From positions 19,938 to 83,937 of the forward strand of contig NZ_AWXC01000021.1 of the NCBI RefSeq assembly GCF_000479005.1: 64,000 nucleotides of DNA. Direction: 5' to 3'. The notes beneath the pieces were generated by a model, which was not told the DNA's origin, did not search any database, and worked only from the letters and a program-made list of their open reading frames with translations. Within the stretch, counting starts at the first letter, position 1. Each line of letters begins with the position of its first letter. Made by a program: the position numbers and the translations under genes. Positions 42,105-50,728 of this stretch are shown piece after piece. The stretch comes from Prevotella sp. BV3P1. Its GTDB lineage: Bacteria; Bacteroidota; Bacteroidia; Bacteroidales; Bacteroidaceae.

Positions 42105-42881
42105 TTAGCTATTCATATGATAGTTCCAGTCGCTGACGACATCATCCACTATGTTCTTCCCCGAAAAGAAAGTTGCCCACGTCAAAGGATCGATGGAATA
42201 CATAAGATTGCTGAATGTGCAGCAAAACTCACAGATGTACTCAATCTGCTGGAGGCGCATATTTATATCAACGATATGTGAGAGTAGCTTATTGGCGAGT
42301 GTCAGACGCTCGTAACGGTCAAGGAAGTTGTAACCATCACCTTTGCCTAAGTGGGCGTTCTTCAAAAATGCAGAAATCTTATCATTGCTCTTCCCACTGG
42401 TAAATGCAGAAATGTCGATCTTACCATTATTGACAATATCCACGAAATCTTCTATCAAGCCGACTACCTCCGCCTGGATATTAACAATCTCATTGAGACT
42501 GTTGATGTAATTGATACCGGGGCATCTGCCTATGGCTTTGACAGCTCTTGCTGTATTGCCTGGCACCTGAATAAACTGCTCTGCCATCTGTCTGTAATAA
42601 GCCGATTCCTCGCCAAAACCACTAATATTCTGCATAGATATACGGTAGAGTTCCTTGATGGATGCCATCGAAGCAGTATAGGACATAATCTTGTCTTGTT
42701 TGGAACGGATAGAGTCCAGCTGGGCATTATGTTTATTTTCTATAAGTGTCTGAAAGGCTGTATTGGCACCAACGGCAGCGATAGCGTTCTTATCAAACAC
42801 CACTTTGACCCAGGCATTGGCAGAATTGACCGAGAACAACATGATTGCCATGACAATCATCAGTTTTTTTATCTTTCCCAT
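42105..42881 (-). CDS. Exported tra-operon protein, paralogue of the 22948 gene
   Basis: A 258-residue protein with a signal peptide (...MLFSVNSANA). Its helical body resembles VirB5/TrbJ-like proteins, and its C-terminus (LTWATFFSGKNIVDDVVSDWNYHM) closely parallels that of the protein at 22948. It overlaps the traG end by 13 nt, which supports co-translation. Probably a minor pilus or channel-associated protein. Confidence 0.7.
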   Translation of the reverse strand: MGKIKKLMIVMAIMLFSVNSANAWVKVVFDKNAIAAVGANTAFQTLIENKHNAQLDSIRSKQDKIMSYTASMASIKELYRISMQNISGFGEESAYYRQMAEQFIQVPGNTARAVKAIGRCPGINYINSLNEIVNIQAEVVGLIEDFVDIVNNGKIDISAFTSGKSNDKISAFLKNAHLGKGDGYNFLDRYERLTLANKLLSHIVDINMRLQQIEYICEFCCTFSNLMYSIDPLTWATFFSGKNIVDDVVSDWNYHMNS

Positions 42882-45787
42882 AAGCTCATTATGTTTTGAT
42901 GTTTATTGACCAGTACGGCAAAATCAAAGTAACGTCCTATCTTCATCTTCTTGCGATCTTCCTCAATATGTGTGATGGCTTGCTCGATGTTGTTATCAAA
43001 GGCACGCTCATAGATTTTTAAAGCCTCTTTCTCTACTCGCTCGGTGGTGAATGCCCAATACCATTCAGGGGGAACTTCCACAGAATACACGTCTGAATAC
43101 TGGCCACGAGCAATCCATACCTCCTTATGATAAGGGATGCCTTCTTTGGGTGGTAAGGCATTGACCGTAAAGATCTGTTGCCTCTGCACATCGGTCAAAC
43201 CGAGGATTGCGGATATATCACTGTAACGGTCTTTGAACTTGCTCTGATCCAAGAGTATCTTCACATCAGAGTTGTTGATAATTGCCTCTTTTACAATGGG
43301 CGAGTCTATCACGTCATTCAACTCTTGTGTTACAACTCCTGCAATACCATTGAATTTACGAACCGTTTTATAAAGATATTTTATATACCCAGCCATAGTC
43401 GGGGAAGAAATAGCCTTCCATGCTTCTTCAATGATAAGTGCCTTTCGCCCCTTTTTAAGACGCATCTTCTGTAGGAATACGTCCATAATAATCAGTACAA
43501 CTATAGGGAAGAGAATAGGGTCATCCTTAATTTTGTCTATCTCGAAAACGATGAATTTCTCATCGAAGAGTGACTTGTCGAGGTCGTTGTTAAGGGTGTG
43601 CTCCAACTCTCCGCCGATGTAAAATTGCTCCAATATGGCAGCGAAGTTGTCTATATCAAAGTCAATCTTCTTCTCTGTCATGATTTGAGGGATGCGTTCC
43701 AGCGCAAACTCATAGTAGGTGTTGAATGATAGATTTTTGACATTCAGTTTCTTACGCTGCTTTTCTATCTTGTCTATCTTCTTCTCAATGCGCATGAGAT
43801 ATTTGCCTTCTATCAGTTCTGGCATTAAGCGTACAAGCTGACGATTGGCGTTGACCTTTTCACCATCTGTGGCCGCATTGTCACTGATTACACCACGCAG
43901 TTTGTTTACTAGTCGCTCTATCTTGACATGATGGTCTTTCTCTTCTTTGGTAAACTCTAATTCTTCCGATTCTTTGTTTGTTTTCTCATCATCATTATTA
44001 CCAGCAACGGAAGTGGTTGTTTCTTTTACCTCCAGTTCACTAATGGTATAGTCATCGCCATATTTCTCCTCCAGTTTCTCTTCATAACGCTCATACTCGC
44101 CATTCTTCTTGTCTTCGAGCATCAAGCGTTCACGCAATTTCTCACGATCCCTCTCGGAGAACTTCTCAAAGGGGTTGAAGTATTCGTCGTAATACTCCAC
44201 GAGGGTCTGATTGATAATTTTATCCTCGATCTTTGTAGGCTCCTCATTGCCCTTAAAGATGAGGAAGATAAGGGATTTGAGAAACTGCTTTTTCTCTCCG
44301 AAGTTTAGGTTGTACTCTTCTGGAGTAATGCTAAAGGGATTCATCGAGATTGGCTTTTCCTTGCTATAGGCTATATAGGTTCCATGAAAATAATGGCTGA
44401 TGCCTTCATAACTATCACCAGTGTCAATCATCACGACATCGGTATCTTGCATAAGGAGTTGAGCAACAACGGAGTTCATGTGGAAACTCTTACCGCTTCC
44501 ACTTGGACCGAGACAAAAGAAGTTGGCATTGTCGGTGTATTTGACCTTACCTTCCTTACCAGTAATATCAATGGAAACAGGGATGCCCTGGCGATCGGTG
44601 TAGAACACATTGAGCCTTGATTCCTCACTATGCTTCATGTGCTCTTTGTACATCAGGCAGAGGGCAGAGTTGGCGAGCGTCAGGAATAGGTCGTAATCAT
44701 GATTGAAGGCATAGCCATTGCCAGGAAAGCTGCACGTGAAGAGCTCCAGCTGATTGTAGCAGGCCTTTGAAGGCATGATGCCACAGTCGTATAGCTTGGT
44801 TTCCAAATATGAGGTAACACCATTGACCTTAGCAAGAGGACAAGATGTGATAATGTTGAAGTTGGTATAGACGAGCAACTGGCTTTCTTTGGCAAGGAGG
44901 TCTAACACAAGGTCGATGTCGGCCTTGGCAATCTTGTTGCTTGGGTCAGGCATGGAGTCGTGTCTCTTTGCTTTCCCTTGCAGTTTCCGCATCAGCGGAC
45001 GCTGTTGTGGTATCTGTATGACCTGATTGTAGATTACACAGTCGGTAAATGGTATATCAGCGAGAAACGATAATAGGTCGGTAGCTATGTTGAAACCGTT
45101 TACTGCCATCGTGTTGAATGGACAAATAAAGGTGGGCAGGTCTATCGTGTCGATATTGACAAGCGAAAACGACTTAATGGCACGGTCACCTGTCTTGATG
45201 TACTCATCCGTAACATTCATGTTGTTCAACGAGAATGGATGCGGTTTGAAGTCGAAGGCAAGGAAGCGGTGGACGTACTCGGCCACTTCTTTCTTGTTCA
45301 ATTTATAGTATGGGATGCCCTTTTCGGCTAAGATATTGATGACCTTGCCGATTTTTGAGTGAAAGTCGAGCCATGCCTTCGGATCATACTTCACAAAGGA
45401 GCTTTGTTTGACTTCCTGGGTGATAATAAGGAAAGTACGAATGTTGGTGTATTCGCGCCCTTTGAAATACTTAAAATACGACTGATACAAGAAGCTCATA
45501 TCATCGGTAATTTCATGCTCATAGCCTTGTCTGCAAAACACATCCTGCTTTTGCAGACAGTAGCCTTCACCCAAAGTCTGAATGATATTGCTTAGAATAT
45601 CTGCATAGCCATAGTACAAGGCGGAGTCCGTGCAGTACTGTTGCACAGGGTTTTCTATTTCGATAATAACAGACCAATTGCCATTCTTCGAGAAAAGAAC
45701 AGTATTCATCAGGTCGCCACGAGCATCCTTGATGTCTTCGAGTTCTGCGTATAGTTTGTCAAATGGGCGTTCTTTCTTCTTTGCCAT
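42869..45787 (-). CDS. traG: VirB4-like conjugation ATPase TraG
   Basis: A 972-residue ATPase. Walker A FCLGPSGSGKSFHMN lies near residue 425 and the Walker B-type ALIIEEAWKAISSPTM near 786, followed by VTQELNDVI. An acidic, charged insert of about 120 residues around 540-690 (EYERYEEKLEEKYGDDY...) separates the ATPase motifs. It powers pilus/channel assembly and is the most conserved protein of the system. Confidence 0.92.
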   Translation of the reverse strand: MAKKKERPFDKLYAELEDIKDARGDLMNTVLFSKNGNWSVIIEIENPVQQYCTDSALYYGYADILSNIIQTLGEGYCLQKQDVFCRQGYEHEITDDMSFLYQSYFKYFKGREYTNIRTFLIITQEVKQSSFVKYDPKAWLDFHSKIGKVINILAEKGIPYYKLNKKEVAEYVHRFLAFDFKPHPFSLNNMNVTDEYIKTGDRAIKSFSLVNIDTIDLPTFICPFNTMAVNGFNIATDLLSFLADIPFTDCVIYNQVIQIPQQRPLMRKLQGKAKRHDSMPDPSNKIAKADIDLVLDLLAKESQLLVYTNFNIITSCPLAKVNGVTSYLETKLYDCGIMPSKACYNQLELFTCSFPGNGYAFNHDYDLFLTLANSALCLMYKEHMKHSEESRLNVFYTDRQGIPVSIDITGKEGKVKYTDNANFFCLGPSGSGKSFHMNSVVAQLLMQDTDVVMIDTGDSYEGISHYFHGTYIAYSKEKPISMNPFSITPEEYNLNFGEKKQFLKSLIFLIFKGNEEPTKIEDKIINQTLVEYYDEYFNPFEKFSERDREKLRERLMLEDKKNGEYERYEEKLEEKYGDDYTISELEVKETTTSVAGNNDDEKTNKESEELEFTKEEKDHHVKIERLVNKLRGVISDNAATDGEKVNANRQLVRLMPELIEGKYLMRIEKKIDKIEKQRKKLNVKNLSFNTYYEFALERIPQIMTEKKIDFDIDNFAAILEQFYIGGELEHTLNNDLDKSLFDEKFIVFEIDKIKDDPILFPIVVLIIMDVFLQKMRLKKGRKALIIEEAWKAISSPTMAGYIKYLYKTVRKFNGIAGVVTQELNDVIDSPIVKEAIINNSDVKILLDQSKFKDRYSDISAILGLTDVQRQQIFTVNALPPKEGIPYHKEVWIARGQYSDVYSVEVPPEWYWAFTTERVEKEALKIYERAFDNNIEQAITHIEEDRKKMKIGRYFDFAVLVNKHQNIMSLWER

Positions 45788-45822
45788 CTATATTTGCATA
45801 TTTTGGGTGTATCTTAGGACTA

Positions 45823-46107
45823 TCAATAATCAAATAAACCAGTGTAATGTATAAGACCCTTATAACGTTTCTTGGCGTGCAAGCCGAGTTTCTGCTTAAT
45901 AAAAATGGTAATGATACCAGTACCAGCGATAGCAACCAAAGCAATCAGTCCTGTAAAGAATCCCATCAAGATATTGAATACCAAAAAGCCAATAAACCCA
46001 CAGAGAAAGGTGGCAGCAGCATAATAGATGAATTTGCCACGGATTCCCATGAACTCTAAGGGTTTTTGAAGTCCTTTGAATACTGGAAAACTAATGATCT
46101 CTTCCAT
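45823..46107 (-). CDS. traF: TraF-like membrane protein (DUF4133)
   Basis: A 94-residue protein with two membrane helices (FIYYAAATFLCGFIGFLVFN and FTGLIALVAIAGTGIITIF) and a basic KQKLGLHAKKRYKG segment, matching the DUF4133/TraF (VirB3-like) family immediately upstream of traG. Confidence 0.85.
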   Translation of the reverse strand: MEEIISFPVFKGLQKPLEFMGIRGKFIYYAAATFLCGFIGFLVFNILMGFFTGLIALVAIAGTGIITIFIKQKLGLHAKKRYKGLIHYTGLFDY

Positions 46108-46188
46108 AGATAAGATTCTTTAAGTTAGCGTGATATACACCGATAAGAGGATTTTGCAATCCTAATATCGGGTATATCTTGCCTATTC

Positions 46189-46548
46189 TTACTTGAAAAA
46201 CATTGGGAGAGCGGTAGCCATGGCAACCATTGCGACGCAACCGCCGATTGTCATCATGATGGTCTTCTTTACATCCTGATCGCCGTTCTGCATCTTGAAG
46301 TACACATTGAACGCACCTACCAGTGCAATCACCGCAGCGATAGCATACATGAGATTCTTGACAGGAGTGGCATAGCTTTGAATTTCGGTTGTAGCAGAAG
46401 CAAATCCTTTTCCACCTACACTTTGTGCAAAGGTCTGAACGCCATACATGGCACCGAGAACGAAGGCAGCGAAGCCACGCTTGCATGAGCCATTGACTCT
46501 TTCTAATCCTTTCTTTACTGATTTGAAAACTTGCTTTAATTGAAACAT
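46189..46548 (-). CDS. traE: TraE-like membrane protein (DUF4134)
   Basis: A 119-residue protein with hydrophobic helices (GFAAFVLGAMYGVQTFAQ; AIAAVIALVGAFNVYFKM; CVAMVAMATALPMFF) matching DUF4134/TraE, the VirB2-like pilin candidate. It lies just before traF. Confidence 0.85.
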   Translation of the reverse strand: MFQLKQVFKSVKKGLERVNGSCKRGFAAFVLGAMYGVQTFAQSVGGKGFASATTEIQSYATPVKNLMYAIAAVIALVGAFNVYFKMQNGDQDVKKTIMMTIGGCVAMVAMATALPMFFK

Positions 46549-46675
46549 GTAAATTTAAATCTTTATAATATTTCGAATTAAAGTACCGTACAAAGAAGCC
46601 TTTCGGTAATTTCCCATACAACAGGAAACTGCACAGGACGGCTTTGAACCTATCGTGTATTTAAAAATGATAACG

Positions 46676-47095
46676 CTATAGACCAGCAGGTGTAAAGGCC
46701 GACTTGATGACAAAGAAGTCGGAACCTTCCTCGGTGTTTTCCAAAGAATCAACAAGATTAGGCAATTGGTCTGCCTCTATCCCTCCAGTCATGGTGGCTG
46801 GCTCATCAGGATTGGGTATGGCAGACTTTTGAGAGAAGGCAGAACCGTTTTCCTCCGCTGACTTTCCTTCGGTAGCTTTGGCTTGCATTTTCTTTTGTTC
46901 GGCAATCTTTCGGTCTTCATTGGCATCGTATTGGGTAAAACTTCCTAATTCGTCTTTGATGTCTACTTCCTGCTCCTCGACGTGGGCAGCAACGACTATC
47001 TCACCTGACTTGTCAAAGTACAGATCATGAATGATGTTATATCCATAATAGCCTATATACCCGATAATGATAACGGTCATGAATGTTCCAAACAT
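46676..47095 (-). CDS. Membrane-anchored protein at the traD position
   Basis: A 139-residue protein with one N-terminal helix (MTVIIIGYIGYYGYNIIHDL) and a long acidic/Lys-rich periplasmic part (EEQEVDIKDELGSF..., AEQKKMQAKATEGKSAEENG). Position before traE corresponds to traD, but the sequence is low-complexity and the family is not certain. Confidence 0.7.
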   Translation of the reverse strand: MFGTFMTVIIIGYIGYYGYNIIHDLYFDKSGEIVVAAHVEEQEVDIKDELGSFTQYDANEDRKIAEQKKMQAKATEGKSAEENGSAFSQKSAIPNPDEPATMTGGIEADQLPNLVDSLENTEEGSDFFVIKSAFTPAGL

Positions 47096-47360
47096 AGACG
47101 CAAATAAGTTTTATGTTTCTTTGTTTTTTGCAAAATTTCAAAGTTCAAATAAAGTTCTTTGCAAAAACGATTACAAAAGTATGGCTTTGGAACCAAAACA
47201 CAATAATACTTGTGTCTTTTATAACTATCAAGGGAAAGAAACTGACTTGTTGATTGCTTTTTCAGTGATTAAATGGCTTTATTATCCACATAGTGTAACA
47301 AAAAAGATACGGACAACACTTTTTATGCTGTCCGTATCTATCATTAGCTGGTTCTGTGGA

Positions 47361-47645
47361 TTAGGCTTGTTGTTGTTCCTTCACCACCTCCCATGGACGG
47401 TTTGAAGGGTAATAGCTGCCATTCTTCTCCGTGTAGCGTGCATTGTATTTCACATCCACCACATCGCCAACATGAAGGTCGTATTTGTTGATGTTCTCTT
47501 CACCGAAGGTTTCAAGCACCCAATGTTCAGGGTATTGCTGCCCTTGCTCCTCGACCACCCACTGTTGGGATGCCCACTTACCTCTCTGACTTTCGCCAGT
47601 TTTGGTCTCGCCTATTGCGATGACCTTTCCTTTACATTGTGACAT
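47361..47645 (-). CDS. DUF3127-type OB-fold protein
   Basis: A 94-residue protein. GKVIAIGETKTGESQRGKWASQQWVVEEQGQQYPEHWVLETFGEENIN matches DUF3127, an OB-fold family with single-stranded DNA-binding-like architecture. In the tra operon it may coat or sense the transferred strand. Preceded by a 266-bp gap to the traD-position gene. Confidence 0.75.
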   Translation of the reverse strand: MSQCKGKVIAIGETKTGESQRGKWASQQWVVEEQGQQYPEHWVLETFGEENINKYDLHVGDVVDVKYNARYTEKNGSYYPSNRPWEVVKEQQQA

Positions 47646-47670
47646 AATTTTTTTGTTTTAAGTTAATCTT

Positions 47671-48342
47671 TTAATCATGAATGTTCTTTTTTTTAAGCTC
47701 GGTGAAAATATCTTCTTCTGCATCACCGTTTTCCGTAACAAAGTCTAATGGATAATATGTTATGTAGGGGAGTTGTATATTAAATCCTATTTTCTGTGCT
47801 TCCGTCTCGATATTGGCATGACGGCGTGTCTCATCATCAATATAAACATCCATCCCATTATGCTCAACTTCATATCTGCATCTTTTCAGGCGGTCTCGCA
47901 TATGGTATTTCTGTTTGTTGGGGAACAGCTTGATTTTTGTCTTCTGGTTGAGTCCGAAGACGGCTCTTGCTCGCTCTTTCTTGATGAGACGCACCCTTGT
48001 TTCGGACATTATCTTGAGGGTCTTCTCACGGCTACGTTTTTGAAAGCCTTTTGTAACAGCATCGTTGATGGTAGAGTGTACCGAAGAAACGGATATGTTC
48101 AGCTTGTCCGCAATCGTCCGATAGGAGCTGCTTTCGCTCATTCTAAGAATATTAGCCTCCAAGGAAGAAAATATCTTGCGCTTGGCGCACTCTTTCTTTA
48201 ATCCCAGTTCACGAGCCTTGATTTTAACAGAAGGGATTGATACATTAAGGGTATCTGCTAACTTGCGATTGCTCGCATGTGCATAGTTCTCGACCAAGAA
48301 GTTAATCTTGTCGGTGTTCCATATGGTTGCAATTCTACTCAT
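47671..48342 (-). CDS. DNA-binding protein with tandem HTH segments
   Basis: A 223-residue basic protein. The start 48342 (MSRIATIWNTDKINFLVENY) follows the end of the preceding gene closely. Two homeodomain-like HTH units (ASNRKLADTLNVSIPSVKIKARELGLK and SSYRTIADKLNISVSSVHSTINDA) are clear, and the C-terminal part is unrecognised with YPLDFVTENGDAEEDIF. A possible regulator of the tra operon. Confidence 0.75.
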   Translation of the reverse strand: MSRIATIWNTDKINFLVENYAHASNRKLADTLNVSIPSVKIKARELGLKKECAKRKIFSSLEANILRMSESSSYRTIADKLNISVSSVHSTINDAVTKGFQKRSREKTLKIMSETRVRLIKKERARAVFGLNQKTKIKLFPNKQKYHMRDRLKRCRYEVEHNGMDVYIDDETRRHANIETEAQKIGFNIQLPYITYYPLDFVTENGDAEEDIFTELKKKNIHD

Positions 48343-48583
48343 AGTGTTTATTCTTTTCGATATACTTATTAAGCACACTGTCTTTCTTAGCTGGAGGCAA
48401 AGGCAGGCTTTCAGTCTCTTTGTAAAGCTGCTGCCCTTGTTCGTATAGTCTTTGGCCTGTTGATTTGACTTGCTCATCAATGAAGCCAATCCATGTGATG
48501 CAAGCAATGACCGCAATCAAGAGCCATTTCGAACATTTGGAAATAGCATTTCTGCCAAGTTTCTGAAAATACTCTTTAAGCAT
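48335..48583 (-). CDS. Small membrane protein (82 aa)
   Basis: MLKEYFQKLGRNAISKCSKW followed by a membrane helix (LLIAVIACITWIGFI) and a polar tail. Start at 48583 is preferred because upstream codons overlap traB. Overlaps the HTH gene by 8 nt. Role unknown; position next to traB resembles traC. Confidence 0.65.
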   Translation of the reverse strand: MLKEYFQKLGRNAISKCSKWLLIAVIACITWIGFIDEQVKSTGQRLYEQGQQLYKETESLPLPPAKKDSVLNKYIEKNKHYE

Positions 48584-48590
48584 ACCGGTG

Positions 48591-49079
48591 TTATAACAGA
48601 GGCTTACCTGTAACCTTGTATTGACTAAACTCCTTCTTGTAATACAGCACAAAACTATGAAGGATGGCGTTGACGATGGTTTGGGTGGAGTAGCCACCGA
48701 CCGCATATTTACGGAATGTGGCAAGAATATCCTTGTTAACTTTGCAAAGGGTCATATTGCCACCTTTCCCTACTACTTTGGGCAAGTTGTCTTCTTCTGC
48801 ACACTGGGTACAGAAGGCTGTCCAAAGCTCATCACCATCTACCATTGTCGGAGCAGGAGCCTGGGATAAAACAGGCTGTTTCTGCCTTTTAGCCTTTTTC
48901 GGGGCTACTGGTGTAGGAGGTGGCGCTGTTGGTGTTGCAATTTCAATACTCTCTTCTTGTGAAGTTGAAACTTCCTTTTGTCCATGAATATCCTGGAGCA
49001 TCCCTTCCAACGTTCCTGGCAACTGCATCATATTCGATGCAGAGTCGGTTATATCTGATTTATACTTAGTCATTGTCAT
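48591..49079 (-). CDS. traB: TraB-like protein (DUF3408)
   Basis: A 162-residue protein. The Pro-rich N-terminal half (TPTAPPPTPVAPKKAKRQKQ) is followed by a C-terminal domain (FCTQCAEEDNLPKVVGKGGNMTLCKVNKDILATFRKYAVGGYSTQTIVNAIL) typical of DUF3408/TraB with ribbon-helix-helix character. It is paired with the ParA-like TraA (14-nt overlap), like a ParB-type partner. Confidence 0.82.
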   Translation of the reverse strand: MTMTKYKSDITDSASNMMQLPGTLEGMLQDIHGQKEVSTSQEESIEIATPTAPPPTPVAPKKAKRQKQPVLSQAPAPTMVDGDELWTAFCTQCAEEDNLPKVVGKGGNMTLCKVNKDILATFRKYAVGGYSTQTIVNAILHSFVLYYKKEFSQYKVTGKPLL

Positions 49080-49752
49080 CTATGTTATATATGGTTTTGT
49101 AAATGAAATCGAAGCAACGTTTGGTGTGTTTTGCCACCTTGTCATTGTTGCCGATGGTATTGTAACGTTCCAAATCAGCATAACTACCGATACGAGGGGC
49201 AAGAATACCGAACTTCTGGAAATACTCATCCACAATCTTCCATGCTTTCAGCTCGCTACTTTTTCCAACTCGCACATCGTACTTGTTGCAGACGAAGATG
49301 AATTGTGCTTTGATTTGTGGGTGAGTCTGACGCAAACGGAATACCGCAAGGATAAAGGCACGAGTGGAATCTATCGTGTTGAGATCGTAGTGATAGGGGC
49401 AAATGATGTAATCGGCATTGATCAAGAGCTGGAGCATACCGTCTTGTGTCAAACTACCTGGGGTATCAATCACCGTCGTACCTGGCAGTGTGCGCAAATT
49501 CTGCATGATGGTGCGGGTACTATCAGTACTTTTAATGGTCATAGACTGAACTACATAAGGTACATCTGTCTGTCTGCGCAAATCGTCTTTACGGCGACCG
49601 GAGAAAGTCTGTTGTGGGTCAGCATCAATAACAAGTAATGGCACTTCTTTCTCAACGGAGAGATAGTTTGCGAATAAACCGCATAAGGTTGTCTTACCGA
49701 CTCCGCCTTTTTGGTTTGCAAAAAGGACGATTCTGTTTTCTTGTTGTTCCAT
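49066..49752 (-). CDS. traA: ParA-family ATPase TraA
   Basis: A 228-residue ParA/MinD-type ATPase: deviant Walker A NQKGGVGKTTLCGLF (about 13-27), LLVIDADPQQTFSGRR (about 39-54) and VIDTPGSLTQDG (about 93). It is the first cytoplasmic gene of the tra operon and may position or partition the element; the 24-bp-type repeats at 50564 lie upstream. Confidence 0.9.
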   Translation of the reverse strand: MEQQENRIVLFANQKGGVGKTTLCGLFANYLSVEKEVPLLVIDADPQQTFSGRRKDDLRRQTDVPYVVQSMTIKSTDSTRTIMQNLRTLPGTTVIDTPGSLTQDGMLQLLINADYIICPYHYDLNTIDSTRAFILAVFRLRQTHPQIKAQFIFVCNKYDVRVGKSSELKAWKIVDEYFQKFGILAPRIGSYADLERYNTIGNNDKVAKHTKRCFDFIYKTIYNIDDND

Positions 49753-49763
49753 CGTCAGTCCTC

Positions 49764-50270
49764 CTAATTGATTTTGGTAAAACCTTCTTCTGGTACATAG
49801 CCTATACTGATTGATATGTCAGAAGGAAGTATTTCGACGTTCAAAGTCTGGTCACGAATAACTTTTTCATCTTTGTACACCGTGGCACGGACACTTACTT
49901 TACCCTCCTGTCTGTCAGAGTTAGTAAGAATAAGTGAGGCAGAAAAAGACGAATAAGAGCCTTTGATTTGAGCAGATGCCGTAGAGAATGGACTTTTCTC
50001 ATAATGCTGCTCCCAAATCATATTCACGTCCTTACCTGTCGAGGTGTGAATATCCTTACCCTTGCCTTTCAAGTCCCAGGCATTAAAGGAAAGGAACGGA
50101 TTGAATTTGGCATAAGTGCCTGACATGGAGATCTCCATTCTGAGGACAGAGTTTGCTGCATCAATAGCTTCAATACCGTCATCGGAGCCGTTAGAACCAC
50201 ACGAGGTAAAGGACACTGGCAAAGATAGACTCGCTACCATTGCTGCAATCAAAAAATAATGTTTCTTCAT
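49764..50270 (-). CDS. Lipoprotein at the head of the tra operon
   Basis: A 168-residue lipoprotein, start set at 50270 (MKKHYFLIAAMVASLSLPVS, lipobox FTSC). Acidic stretch then beta-sandwich-like strands (FSASLILTNSDRQEGKVSVRATV). Family not recognised with confidence (TraQ-like DUF3872 was considered). It is the first gene of the minus-strand tra operon, 11 nt before traA. Confidence 0.7.
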   Translation of the reverse strand: MKKHYFLIAAMVASLSLPVSFTSCGSNGSDDGIEAIDAANSVLRMEISMSGTYAKFNPFLSFNAWDLKGKGKDIHTSTGKDVNMIWEQHYEKSPFSTASAQIKGSYSSFSASLILTNSDRQEGKVSVRATVYKDEKVIRDQTLNVEILPSDISISIGYVPEEGFTKIN

Positions 50271-50728
50271 TTTTATCATATTTAAATACACGTTACTAAA
50301 CTATGCACCCACTTAGGGCGTGATTGTTGCGGTTTTAAAGAAAACCTGCTAAAACAACAATCTCCATAGTTTGGTAGGTCACTTGGGTAAATACCCATTG
50401 GAGAGGGACCCCATAACATGTAATTCGCTCACAACAGTACAAGTCTGCCTTGACACCCGAACAAAGGGGGAGAGCAATTAATATGATGTTGCAAAGATAG
50501 AAAAAGTCTGCCAATGTTGCAAGAAAAAAGGCATAATTTTTTGTTTTACATAAAATCAAATTTCTTGTTTGGCAAACTTTATGCTTGTTTGGAAAGTATA
50601 TGTTTTGTTTTTATGCTTATTTGTTATTTTGCATTTATGTTAAGTTATCTTGCATAAAAGCATAAATGATGTTTTTATACAATATAAGCAAAAGGGGGAG
50701 GCAGATAGAATGCCTCCCTTTTTTAACC
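50271..50728 (-). promoter_or_regulatory. tra operon promoter, long 5' leader and repeats
   Basis: On the minus strand TATCTTTG (50492-50499) is a consensus -7 box with a long untranslated leader of about 200 nt. The leader includes a hairpin GATTGTTG ... CAACAATC with AAAACC/GGTTTT (about 50319-50370). Upstream, 50564-50660 resembles the 24-bp array at 16453 (TTGTTTGGCAAA, TTGTTATTTTG). No gene is supported here. Long leader plus repeats suggests tight control of transfer. Confidence 0.6.

Noticed and set aside
46091..46621. 176-codon Cys-rich frame over traE
   Set aside because: Shadow of traE/traF in another frame; composition is not protein-like.
50335..50559. 74-codon minus-strand frame upstream of the tra operon
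   Set aside because: Covers the mapped-looking promoter and untranslated leader; no family.
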